A program made the position numbers and the translations under genes. 11,167 bases of DNA from Alphaproteobacteria bacterium (GTDB taxonomy: Bacteria > Pseudomonadota > Alphaproteobacteria > Micropepsales > Micropepsaceae): contig JAFKFF010000112.1 in the NCBI GenBank assembly GCA_017307315.1, positions 1-11,167 of the forward strand. Reading direction: 5' to 3'. Shown here piece after piece: positions 1 through 11,167 of the stretch; the stretch's first letter is position 1; every line of letters starts with the position of its first letter. The notes below the pieces were generated by a model, which did no database searches, was not told the DNA's origin, and was given only the letters and a program-made list of their open reading frames with translations.

Positions 1-466
1 GGCCCGCCGGACCCGAGCCCACCACGGCAACGGTCTTGCCGGTCTTTTTCGCAGGAACTTGCGGACGGACCCAGCCTTCTTCCCAGGCCCGGTCCACGAT
101 CTGGCATTCGATGGTCTTGATGGTGACCGTCGTGTCCTGGATTTTCAGGGTGCAGGACGCCTCGCACGGCGCCGGGCAGATGCGGCCGGTGAATTCCGGA
201 AAATTGTTGGTGGAGTGCAGCGTGTCGGAGGCGATACGCCACTGGTCGCGATAGACCAGATTGTTCCAGTCGGGGATCAGATTGTTGACCGGGCAGCCCT
301 GGTGGCAGAAGGGAATGCCGCAATCCATGCAGCGCGCCGCCTGCTTTTCCAGCTCGGCGTTCGCCAGCGGATGGACGAACTCCTTGTAGGTCTTGAGGCG
401 TGCCTCCGGCTTGTCATAGCCGCGGTCCTGCCGCTCGATCTCCAGAAAGCCTGTGATTTTTCCCAT
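1..466 (-). CDS. gltD: Glutamate synthase (NADPH) small subunit GltD, partial (N-terminal 155 residues)
   Basis: This is the beta subunit of bacterial glutamate synthase. It oxidises NADPH at an FAD and passes electrons through iron-sulfur clusters to the GltB subunit. Only the first 155 codons are visible; the gene runs off the left edge, and the family is usually about 470-490 residues. The start (ATG, 464-466 on the plus strand) gives the typical opening [14 protein letters not shown] first cysteine cluster follows (C46, C49, C54, C58, pattern CxxCxxxxCxxxC), then a second (C97, C101, C105, within CPAPCEASC). These are the 4Fe-4S ligand regions of the family. The visible part ends in GSGPAG (residues 150-155), the start of the FAD-binding Rossmann fold. 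The start lies 11 bp after the gltB stop, so the pair is almost certainly one operon. No strong Shine-Dalgarno is visible, only a weak GACGAG-like stretch near the gltB stop. The assignment is secure. Confidence 0.96.
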   Translation of the reverse strand, partial: MGKITGFLEIERQDRGYDKPEARLKTYKEFVHPLANAELEKQAARCMDCGIPFCHQGCPVNNLIPDWNNLVYRDQWRIASDTLHSTNNFPEFTGRICPAPCEASCTLKIQDTTVTIKTIECQIVDRAWEEGWVRPQVPAKKTGKTVAVVGSGPAG

Positions 467-477
467 GACGCGCTCGT

Positions 478-5115
<4,638 letters not shown>

Positions 5116-5261
5116 ATTCCCAAATTTTCGCTTTTCGGCGCACCCAACCTGCCAATCCCCTTTAAGACAAGGGAAAAGCGGACGCCTGGGCGGTTTTTGC
5201 ACACCTCGCTCCCTAGGACTAGTTGCAACGCGGCATGCCGGCTGCGCCCCAATTGCCGCAC

Positions 5262-5289
5262 TTGACTCTCCTCCGGCGCGGAATAATCT
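5262..5289 (+). promoter_or_regulatory. Putative sigma-70-like promoter of imuA-imuB-dnaE2
   Basis: A TTGACT hexamer (5262-5267, five of six matches to the TTGACA -35 consensus) is followed after 16 bp by TAATCT (5284-5289), a weak -10 candidate. An AATAAT at 5282-5287 matches the -10 consensus better but leaves only a 14-bp spacer. Either would start transcription at about 5293-5297, inside the LexA box and within a few bases of the imuA ATG. The -35 match and position are convincing; the -10 is not. This is an inference from sequence only. The divergent gltB promoter could not be located with confidence. Confidence 0.45.
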
Positions 5290-5290
5290 A

Positions 5291-5305
5291 GAACATATCA
5301 TGAAC
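5291..5305 (+). promoter_or_regulatory. LexA operator (SOS box), GAAC-N7-GAAC, overlapping the imuA start codon
   Basis: The sequence reads GAAC (5291-5294), seven bases ATATCAT, GAAC (5302-5305). On the other strand this is GTTC-N7-GTTC, the direct-repeat LexA motif established for Alphaproteobacteria, and both half-sites are perfect. The box covers the predicted transcription start and the imuA ATG (5300-5302), so bound LexA should block initiation until RecA-stimulated LexA cleavage after DNA damage. It lies ahead of an imuA-imuB-dnaE2 operon, the gene set typically under LexA control in this class, which makes a chance match unlikely. The box is about 175 bp from gltB, so an effect on gltB is not expected. 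Confidence 0.88.
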
Positions 5306-6052
5306 AAAGAAGAGAAATTGGCGGATTTGCGCCATTTCCTGGCGCGCTATGCCCTTCCCGCGAACCGGCCGGCCGTTCCCTTGGGACTGCCGGCGGCGGA
5401 CGCCGTGCTGGACGGGGGCTTACGGCCCGGGGCGGTGCATGAGGTCTTCGCGGACGATTGGGGGGCTGGCGGCTTCGCCGCCTGTCTGGCGATCCAGGCT
5501 TCCAAGGGCAAACCTCTGTTCTGGGTCCGGCCGGATTACGAAGCGCTGGAATATGGCGCCCTGTCCGCCACCGGCATCCTGGAATTGGGCGGCGATCCGC
5601 AAAATCTCTATCTGCTGCGCGCACCCCATGCCGACGACGCCCTCTCCGCCGCCGCCGACATTCTGGCCTGCCCGCATGTGGGCGCGGTGGTGCTGGAGCT
5701 TTGCGGCACACCGCGGGCCCTGGATCTGGTGGCCAGCCGCCGGCTGGCGCTTCTGTGCGAAGAAAGCGGCGTCACGCTTTTTGTCCTGCGCGAAGGCGCA
5801 GGCCCGATACCCAGCGCCGCCGCCACCCGCTGGCAGGTCCGCACCCTTTCTTCCGATCCGCGCGACGATGACTGGGGAAGCCCATGTTTTCACGCGCGGC
5901 TGACCCGGCACCGGCAGGGCGGGCTGGGCGATTTCTTTCTCACTTGGGATAGCAACCATGGCCTCTTCCATGATGCGGCGGCGCATTCTGGCCTTGTGGC
6001 TGCCGCGCCTGCCGACCGACCGGTTGGCGCGCCGCGCCAGAAACGCGCCTGA
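5300..6052 (+). CDS. imuA: ImuA, RecA-like accessory protein of the SOS mutasome
   Basis: This 250-residue protein matches the alphaproteobacterial ImuA pattern. There is an N-terminal helix-rich part, then [15 protein letters not shown] (about residues 38-52). A RecA-like core follows ([43 protein letters not shown]). The family-typical RWQVRTL comes at R177, and a tail LTRHRQGG...LTWDS spans about 201-218. No canonical Walker A (GxxxxGKT/S) is visible, so ATP binding should not be assumed. ImuA proteins support DnaE2/ImuB-dependent damage-induced mutagenesis; their exact biochemical role is less settled than that of their partners. The ATG at 5300 is the only good start. It has no Shine-Dalgarno and sits inside the LexA box, suggesting a nearly leaderless message. 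A TTG at 5318 preceded by AAGAAGAG is a less likely alternative. The last 95 bp overlap imuB in another frame. Confidence 0.9.
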   Translation: MNKEEKLADLRHFLARYALPANRPAVPLGLPAADAVLDGGLRPGAVHEVFADDWGAGGFAACLAIQASKGKPLFWVRPDYEALEYGALSATGILELGGDPQNLYLLRAPHADDALSAAADILACPHVGAVVLELCGTPRALDLVASRRLALLCEESGVTLFVLREGAGPIPSAAATRWQVRTLSSDPRDDDWGSPCFHARLTRHRQGGLGDFFLTWDSNHGLFHDAAAHSGLVAAAPADRPVGAPRQKRA

Positions 6053-7589
6053 AAAACCGAAAAGCGATGCGCCGCTGGTGATCGCCGGGCGCGCCAACAA
6101 TGCGCTGTATGTCTATGCCTTGAATCGCAGCGCCGAGCGGTTGGGCCTTCATCGCGGCCAGCCCTTGGCCAATGCCCGCGCCATGATCGAACATCTGGCG
6201 GTGGTTCCCGCCGACGAGAAAGCCGATCGGGCGCTTTTGGAAAATATCGCCGATTGGTGCGACCGCTTCACGCCGCTGGTGACGCTCGATCCGCCGGACG
6301 GGCTTCTCCTCGACGTCACCGGCGCGGCGCATCTTTTCGGCGGCGAGGCCGCGATGCTGCGACACGTGCGGGAGACGATCGCCGCGCAAGGCTTCGCGGT
6401 CCAGGGCGCCATCGCCGGAACATCCCTGGCGGCGCGCGCGCTGGCGCGCCACGCGAACGGCACCATCACCAATCCAGGCGAAGACCGCGCGGCAATTGCG
6501 CCCCTGCCCATCGCGGCGCTGGATTGCGGCGAAGATCGTCTGCGCGCCTTGAAGCGCGCCGGCCTCAAGACCATCGCGCAGGTGGCCGAGCGTGGGCGCA
6601 GTGAATTGGCGGCGCGCTTAAGCGCGGCCTTTCTCACCCGGCTGCAGGTGATGCTGGGGGCGGAGGAAAAGCCGCTTTCGCCGCGCCGCCCCTTGCCCGA
6701 CCTGCGCAGCGAAATGCGATTCGCCGAACCCGTCGCCACCCGGGATGTGATCGAAACCAGCCTGCAGAAACTCGCCTTCGCTTTAAGCGAAACCCTGGAG
6801 CGCGAAGGCCAGGGCCTCAGGCTTCTGGAAGCGGCGTTCTTCCGCGCCGACGGCAAGGTCGAACGCATTGCGGTCAAGACCGGCGCGCCGTTGCGCGACC
6901 CCGCCGTCATATTGCGGCTTTTGAACCAGCGGCTGGACGCACTGGCCGATCCGCTCGATCCCGGTTTCGGCTTCGATCTGATCCGCCTGGAAGCTTCGCT
7001 GGCGGAAAAAAGCCATGCGCGCGAAACCAGTTTCGACACCAACGAGAATGCGCGCTGGCAAGTCGCATTTCTGGCCGATCGTCTTTCGGCCCGCTTCGGC
7101 GAGCATCGCATGCAGCGCTTCGTGGCCCAGGATACCCACATTCCCGAAGCGCAAGCGGTGGCGATCCCGGCGCAAGAGCGTGATTTCGACAGCCCCTGGA
7201 TTCGCAAGCGCCAGGACCAGGACCCGCCTTTGCGGCCCTGGCGCATGCTGGAGCGGCCGGAGGAAATTCATTTCGTCGCCGCCGAAGTGCCGGACGGACC
7301 GCCCGCCCGCTTCCAATGGCGCCAATGCCGCCATGAGGTGGTGCGCGCCGAAGGGCCCGAGCGCATCGCGCTGGAATGGTGGCGCGAGCGGCCGCACGAG
7401 CGGCTCATGCGCGGCTCCGAACAAAGGCGGCGCGAGAAATTGGGTCTCCTGCCGAGGCCCGTGCCGCCCAGCCGGGATTATTTCCGGATCGAAACACGCG
7501 AAGGTTTGCGCTTCTGGCTCTATCGCGATGGTCAGTACCGGGCCAATGGGTTGGCGCCACGCTGGTTCCTGCACGGCCTCTTTGCATGA
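5958..7589 (+). CDS. imuB: ImuB, catalytically inactive Y-family polymerase homologue (mutasome adaptor)
   Basis: This 543-residue protein has the Y-family (DinB/UmuC-like) fold signature of ImuB without the catalytic acidic set. The N-terminus reads [17 protein letters not shown], where active Y-family enzymes have an aspartate plus aromatic steric-gate region. The SxDE catalytic motif is replaced by PPDG (D114, G115), followed by LLLDVTGAAHLFGGE (116-130), a family hallmark. A helix-hairpin-helix-like stretch (LKRAGLKTIAQVAERG) lies near residue 200. The ImuB C-terminal part includes the HIPEAQ region and a late RDYFRIETREGLRFWLYRDG stretch. ImuB connects DnaE2 and ImuA to the beta clamp. 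I see no clear QLxLF-type clamp-binding peptide. The start at 5958 overlaps imuA by 95 bp and has a weak GGGA eight bases upstream; ATGs at 5970 and 5973 are alternatives. The stop overlaps the dnaE2 ATG. Confidence 0.93.
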   Translation: MASSMMRRRILALWLPRLPTDRLARRARNAPEKPKSDAPLVIAGRANNALYVYALNRSAERLGLHRGQPLANARAMIEHLAVVPADEKADRALLENIADWCDRFTPLVTLDPPDGLLLDVTGAAHLFGGEAAMLRHVRETIAAQGFAVQGAIAGTSLAARALARHANGTITNPGEDRAAIAPLPIAALDCGEDRLRALKRAGLKTIAQVAERGRSELAARLSAAFLTRLQVMLGAEEKPLSPRRPLPDLRSEMRFAEPVATRDVIETSLQKLAFALSETLEREGQGLRLLEAAFFRADGKVERIAVKTGAPLRDPAVILRLLNQRLDALADPLDPGFGFDLIRLEASLAEKSHARETSFDTNENARWQVAFLADRLSARFGEHRMQRFVAQDTHIPEAQAVAIPAQERDFDSPWIRKRQDQDPPLRPWRMLERPEEIHFVAAEVPDGPPARFQWRQCRHEVVRAEGPERIALEWWRERPHERLMRGSEQRRREKLGLLPRPVPPSRDYFRIETREGLRFWLYRDGQYRANGLAPRWFLHGLFA

Positions 7590-10500
7590 TCCGGTATGCC
7601 GAGTTGGCGGTCACCACCAACTATTCCTTCCTGCGCGGCGCGTCCCATCCCGGCCAGTTCGTCGCGCAGGCAAACTTTCTGGGATATGCCGCCATCGGCA
7701 TCGCCGACCGCAACAGCCTGGCGGGCGTGGTGCGCGCTTACGATGCCGGGCAAAGGCTGAAGCCGGGAACGCCGCCGCGCCTTCTGATCGGCGCCCGGCT
7801 GATTTTCCAGGACGGCACGCCGGACATTCTCGCCTATCCGGAAGATCGCGCCGCCTATGGCGGGCTTTGCCAATTGTTGTCGCGCGGAAAATCGCGCGCG
7901 CCCAAGGGCGAGTGTTTCCTGACCTTCGACGACTTCCTGGAATTCCGTTCCGGGCTTCTTCCCATCGTCATGCCGCCTGCGGATGTGGAACAGGCACGCC
8001 GCACGCTGACAAAGTTCGGCGGACCCGTCTGGCTGGCGACATCGATGCTTTATACGGGCGAGGATCGCCGCCGCCTGAGGGACCTGCAGGCGCTGGCGCA
8101 GGAAAGCGGCGCGCGCCTGATCGCCACCAACGACGCTTTATATCATCACGCCGACCAGCGGGAATTGCAGGATGTGGTCACCTGCATCCGCGAACACACG
8201 ACCCTGGCGGCGGCGGGCCGGCGGCTGGAAGCAAACGCCGAACGGCATCTGAAACGGGGAATGGAAATGGCGCGGCTGTTCCGCAATATTCCCGGCGCGG
8301 TGACGGAAACGGTGCGCTTTGCGGACAGAATCCGTTTCTCGCTCGATCAAATCAGGCAGAATTATCCGCACGAGCCCGTGCCGCCCGGCAAAACCGCGGA
8401 CGAACATCTTCGAGACTTGACCAGGACCGGCTTGAGACGCCGCTATCCCGAAGGCGCGCCGTTCAAGATCGCGCGTCAGGCGGTGAAGGAGTTGCGTTTC
8501 ATCGCCAGGCATGAGATCGCGCATTACTTCCTGACCGTGCATGACGTTGTGAAATATGCGGAGAGCCGGGATATTCTGTGCCAGGGCCGCGGCTCGGCGG
8601 CAAATTCAACCGTCTGTTATCTTCTGGGCGTCACCGCCATCGATCCCAACAAGTTCGAAGTATTGTTCGAACGGTTTCTCAGCAGCGAGCGCAAGGAGCC
8701 GCCCGATATCGATGTCGATTTCGAGCACGAGCGCCGCGAGGAAGTCATCCAGCATATCTATCGCCGCTATACGCGCCGGCGCGCCGCGTTGACCGCCACG
8801 GTCATCACCTATCGTTCCCGCAGCGCCATTCGCGAAGTCGGCAAGGTCTTCGGCCTCACCGACGACGTCACCGGCAGGCTGGCCGACACGGTATGGGGCC
8901 ATCACGGCGCAGGGCTGGAGGATTATCAGTTGCGTCAGGGCGGGAGCGACCCGCGCAACGAAACGGTCTCGCGCGCACGGCACTTTGCCCGGAAATTGTC
9001 GGGTTTCCCCCGCCATCTGTCGCAGCATGTCGGCGGCTTCGTCCTGACCGAGGACCACCTCGACACCATCGTACCCATCGGTCCCGCCGCGATGGAGGAC
9101 CGTCACTTCATCGAATGGGACAAGGACGATCTGGACGTCTTGCGCATCATGAAAGTCGACGTGCTGGCGCTGGGCATGCTCACCTGCATCCGCAAGGCGT
9201 TCAAGCTGATCCACGCTTACACCTATGGCGGCAATCCGCCCCCGCAGCTGACGCTCGCGACGGTTCCGCAGGATGATCCGGATGTCTACGACATGCTGTG
9301 CAAGGCCGACGCCATCGGCGTTTTCCAGGTGGAAAGCCGGGCGCAGATGAACATGCTGCCGCGCCTGCAACCGCGAGAATTTTACGATCTGGTGGTGGAA
9401 GTGGCGATCGTACGGCCCGGTCCGATCCAGGGCGGCATGGTGCATCCCTATCTGAAACGGCGAAAGGAAAAACGCGAGAACCCGGACAAGATCTTCGACG
9501 TTCCCAAGCCGGGCCCCAAACACAAGCAAGACGAACTTCGCCCCGTGCTGGAAAAAACTTTGGGCATTCCTCTTTTTCAGGAACAGGCGATGCGGCTGGC
9601 CATCACGGCGGCGGAATTCACCGCCGAAGAAGCCAATGGCCTGCGCCGAGCCATGGCCACCTTTCGCCATGTCGGCACCATCGGCAGATTCCGGGAAAAA
9701 TTCGTCACCCGCATGCTGGCACGAGGTTATGAAGAAGAGTTTGTCCTGGCCTGCTTCGAGCAGATCAAAGGCTTCGGCTCCTACGGCTTTCCCGAAAGTC
9801 ACGCCGCCAGCTTCTCGCTCCTGGTCTACATTTCCGCCTGGATCAAGAAGCATCATCCCGCCGCCTTCGCCGCGGCGCTGCTCAATTCCCAACCCATGGG
9901 TTTTTATGCGCCCGCCGAAATCGTGCGCGACGCGCGTGAACATCGGGTCGCGGTGCTGGCGCCCGATGCCGCCTTCAGCGACTGGGACAGCACCCTGGAG
10001 CGGGACGCGAAAGGCGCAATCTGCCTGCGGCTGGGCCTGCGCCAGATCGACGGCATCAAGGAAGCCGACGCCGACGCGATCGTGAACAACCGCGGCCATG
10101 GTTATCGCGGCTTCGCTGATTTCGCCCGCCGCACCGCCTTGTCCAAGCGCGCGCTGGTCATCCTGGCGGAGGCCGATGCATTCCGCGGCTTCAGCCTCGA
10201 CCGCCGCGAAGGCCTGTGGGCGGTGCGCCGCCTGCCCGACGACAAGCCGCTGCCGCTCTTCGCGCGGCTGTCGGCACCCGATCAGGGCGCCGAAGAGATC
10301 GCGCCGCTGCCGGAAATGCCGCTGTCCGAACATGTGCTGACCGACTATCAGACGCTGCGCCTGTCGCTCAAAGCCTATCCCACGGAATTCCTGCGCGCCC
10401 GTTTCGACGACGAAGGTTTTGTCACCTGCAAGGGCGTGGGCGAACTGAAAGATGGCGCCGCCGTCCGCTGCGCCGGCGTGGTCTTGGTGCGCCAGCGCCC

Positions 10501-10798
10501 CGGCGAAGGCACCGCGATCTTCGTCACCCTGTCCGACGAAACCGGCGTCTGCAATGTCGTGATCTGGGAAAGAACCTTCCGGCACTTCCGCAAGGAAGTG
10601 ATGGGCGCGCGCCTGCTTCTGGCCGAAGGCAGAGTGCAGAAGAGCCCCGAAGGGGTGGTGCATCTGATGGCGGAACGGTTGATCGACCGCAGCGCGGACC
10701 TCGACCTTCTATCCGGCGACGCGCTGCCGCCCGTGCCGCCCACCCACCGGCATCCCAGGAATGTCCGGGTCCTGCCGCCCAGCCGCGATTTTCACTGA
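7586..10798 (+). CDS. dnaE2: DnaE2, error-prone C-family DNA polymerase III alpha subunit
   Basis: DnaE2 (also called ImuC) is the translesion polymerase of the SOS mutasome. The product has 1070 residues, shorter than replicative DnaE (about 1160) and normal for DnaE2. The ATG at 7586 overlaps the imuB stop as ATGA and gives the typical start MIRYAELAVTTNYSFLRGASHP. The frame is open further upstream, but that part is inside imuB. The order is a PHP domain at the N-terminus with degenerate metal-ligand histidines, then the catalytic palm with PDIDVDF (D374, D376) and KVDVLALGML (D525). These supply the three acidic residues expected for polymerisation. GVFQVESRAQM (about 578-588), the GYGFPESHAASF fingers region, and an OB-fold domain (about 945-1045) follow. 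The protein ends in SRDFH, typical of DnaE2. All catalytic positions look intact. No Shine-Dalgarno is seen, consistent with translational coupling to imuB. Confidence 0.96.
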   Translation: MIRYAELAVTTNYSFLRGASHPGQFVAQANFLGYAAIGIADRNSLAGVVRAYDAGQRLKPGTPPRLLIGARLIFQDGTPDILAYPEDRAAYGGLCQLLSRGKSRAPKGECFLTFDDFLEFRSGLLPIVMPPADVEQARRTLTKFGGPVWLATSMLYTGEDRRRLRDLQALAQESGARLIATNDALYHHADQRELQDVVTCIREHTTLAAAGRRLEANAERHLKRGMEMARLFRNIPGAVTETVRFADRIRFSLDQIRQNYPHEPVPPGKTADEHLRDLTRTGLRRRYPEGAPFKIARQAVKELRFIARHEIAHYFLTVHDVVKYAESRDILCQGRGSAANSTVCYLLGVTAIDPNKFEVLFERFLSSERKEPPDIDVDFEHERREEVIQHIYRRYTRRRAALTATVITYRSRSAIREVGKVFGLTDDVTGRLADTVWGHHGAGLEDYQLRQGGSDPRNETVSRARHFARKLSGFPRHLSQHVGGFVLTEDHLDTIVPIGPAAMEDRHFIEWDKDDLDVLRIMKVDVLALGMLTCIRKAFKLIHAYTYGGNPPPQLTLATVPQDDPDVYDMLCKADAIGVFQVESRAQMNMLPRLQPREFYDLVVEVAIVRPGPIQGGMVHPYLKRRKEKRENPDKIFDVPKPGPKHKQDELRPVLEKTLGIPLFQEQAMRLAITAAEFTAEEANGLRRAMATFRHVGTIGRFREKFVTRMLARGYEEEFVLACFEQIKGFGSYGFPESHAASFSLLVYISAWIKKHHPAAFAAALLNSQPMGFYAPAEIVRDAREHRVAVLAPDAAFSDWDSTLERDAKGAICLRLGLRQIDGIKEADADAIVNNRGHGYRGFADFARRTALSKRALVILAEADAFRGFSLDRREGLWAVRRLPDDKPLPLFARLSAPDQGAEEIAPLPEMPLSEHVLTDYQTLRLSLKAYPTEFLRARFDDEGFVTCKGVGELKDGAAVRCAGVVLVRQRPGEGTAIFVTLSDETGVCNVVIWERTFRHFRKEVMGARLLLAEGRVQKSPEGVVHLMAERLIDRSADLDLLSGDALPPVPPTHRHPRNVRVLPPSRDFH

Positions 10799-10803
10799 TG
10801 GAA

Positions 10804-10834
10804 TCTCCCTCACCCTGAACCCGTCGAAGGGAGA
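10804..10834. repeat. Inverted repeat / REP-like palindrome in the convergent spacer
   Basis: TCTCCCT (10804-10810) and AGGGAGA (10828-10834) form a perfect 7-bp inverted repeat around a 17-base loop. A nested CCCT (10813-10816) / AGGG (10828-10831) pairing is an alternative. The core CCCTGAACCCGTCGAAGGG closely resembles a short palindrome (CCCTGAGC...GTCGAAGGG type) scattered in intergenic regions of many GC-rich Proteobacteria. It sits between the convergent ends of dnaE2 and the glycosyltransferase gene, where it could end transcription from both sides. It has no U-tract, so it is not a canonical intrinsic terminator. Repeat status cannot be proved from one copy in the window. Confidence 0.6.
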
Positions 10835-10851
10835 GGAAACACAATGCACCT

Positions 10852-11167
10852 TCAAGCGCCGCGCGCCGATGGCCCTGCTTTCACCGTGCCGTGCCGCTCC
10901 AGCTTGCCCCAGCCGACGAAGACACCGCGGAGCGCATTGGCGATGGAGCGCAGCACCACATAATACATCAGCTGGCGGTAGCCGAAGCGCTGCAGCGGCA
11001 GCCAGAAGAGCAGCTTCCAGTCCTCCTTGCGGTCCATCAGGAAGCCCGCCACCGCCGCCAGCAGATCCACCACGATGAAGACGATGTAATAGATGCCGAT
11101 CAGCTTGAGGTCGGTATCGGTGAATTCCGACCCATGCTGCTTGTAGGCGATCCACTGGCCCACGAGC
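10852..11167 (-). CDS. Family 2 membrane glycosyltransferase, partial (C-terminal 104 residues)
   Basis: Only the 3' end is visible (stop 10852-10854); the gene continues beyond the right edge, so its start and catalytic domain are not seen. The visible part has a hydrophobic segment (IGIYYIVFIVVDLLAAVAGFLM) and a short polar loop (DRKEDW). Next comes a second membrane-associated stretch (LFWLPLQRFGYRQLMYYVVL), and the ending contains VGWGKLERHGTV. That RQLMYY...GWGKL...GTV ending is typical of PgaC/IcaA-type processive family 2 glycosyltransferases, and of the bifunctional polysaccharide deacetylase-glycosyltransferase proteins that share the same C-terminus. Such enzymes make cell-surface polysaccharides at the inner membrane. 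The product and substrate cannot be fixed from the tail alone. It converges with dnaE2 across a 53-bp spacer and shows no functional link to it. Confidence 0.8.
   Translation of the reverse strand, partial: LVGQWIAYKQHGSEFTDTDLKLIGIYYIVFIVVDLLAAVAGFLMDRKEDWKLLFWLPLQRFGYRQLMYYVVLRSIANALRGVFVGWGKLERHGTVKAGPSARGA

Noticed and set aside
5116..5307. In-frame 64-codon extension of gltB upstream of 5115
   Set aside because: The residues show no family similarity, would give an oddly long propeptide, and would place the start codon inside the LexA box and the imuA start.
7376..7585. In-frame 70-codon extension of dnaE2 upstream of 7586
   Set aside because: It lies entirely within imuB. The DnaE2 family start is at MIRYAEL, and the ATGA overlap with the imuB stop is the typical coupled junction.
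8606..10663. A 685-codon open frame on the minus strand, antisense to dnaE2
   Set aside because: This is the same GC-bias shadow effect. The sense strand carries intact DnaE2 catalytic motifs, and the antisense translation matches nothing I recognise.
10524..10844. A 106-codon minus-strand open frame starting in the spacer after dnaE2
   Set aside because: Its N-terminus is the translated palindromic repeat and the rest is antisense to the dnaE2 3' end, so it is a spurious call.

Overview
The window looks like a GC-rich alphaproteobacterial chromosome segment. The evidence is the strong G/C third-position bias, an alphaproteobacterial-type LexA box (GAAC-N7-GAAC), and the imuA-imuB-dnaE2 gene order. 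The genus cannot be named from sequence alone. Everything recognised belongs to known families. I found no previously undescribed system, RNA gene, CRISPR array, insertion sequence or prophage gene.

Layout: (1) Positions 1-5115, minus strand: the NADPH-dependent glutamate synthase operon. It comprises gltB (large subunit, complete) and, 11 bp downstream, gltD (small subunit, 5' part only, running off the left edge). (2) Positions 5116-5299: a divergent intergenic region of 184 bp. At its right end are a plausible sigma-70-like promoter and a perfect LexA box that overlaps the imuA start codon. (3) Positions 5300-10798, plus strand: the mutagenic translesion-synthesis cassette imuA-imuB-dnaE2. 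It is tightly packed: imuA and imuB overlap by 95 bp, and imuB and dnaE2 overlap by 4 bp (ATGA). (4) Positions 10799-10851: a 53-bp convergent spacer with an inverted repeat that resembles a common GTCGAAGG-containing intergenic palindrome. (5) Positions 10852-11167, minus strand: the 3' end of a family 2 membrane glycosyltransferase gene whose start lies beyond the right edge.

How the genes work together: GltB and GltD form the GOGAT enzyme that turns glutamine plus 2-oxoglutarate into two glutamates. ImuA, ImuB and DnaE2 form the SOS-induced mutasome. DnaE2 is the error-prone polymerase, ImuB is a catalytically dead Y-family protein that acts as a clamp and polymerase adaptor, and ImuA is a RecA-like accessory protein. 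The two operons only share an intergenic region; nothing suggests a functional link. The points most worth a second look are the placement of the LexA box over the imuA start (suggesting a nearly leaderless transcript), the long imuA/imuB overlap, and the apparent lack of a canonical clamp-binding peptide in ImuB.
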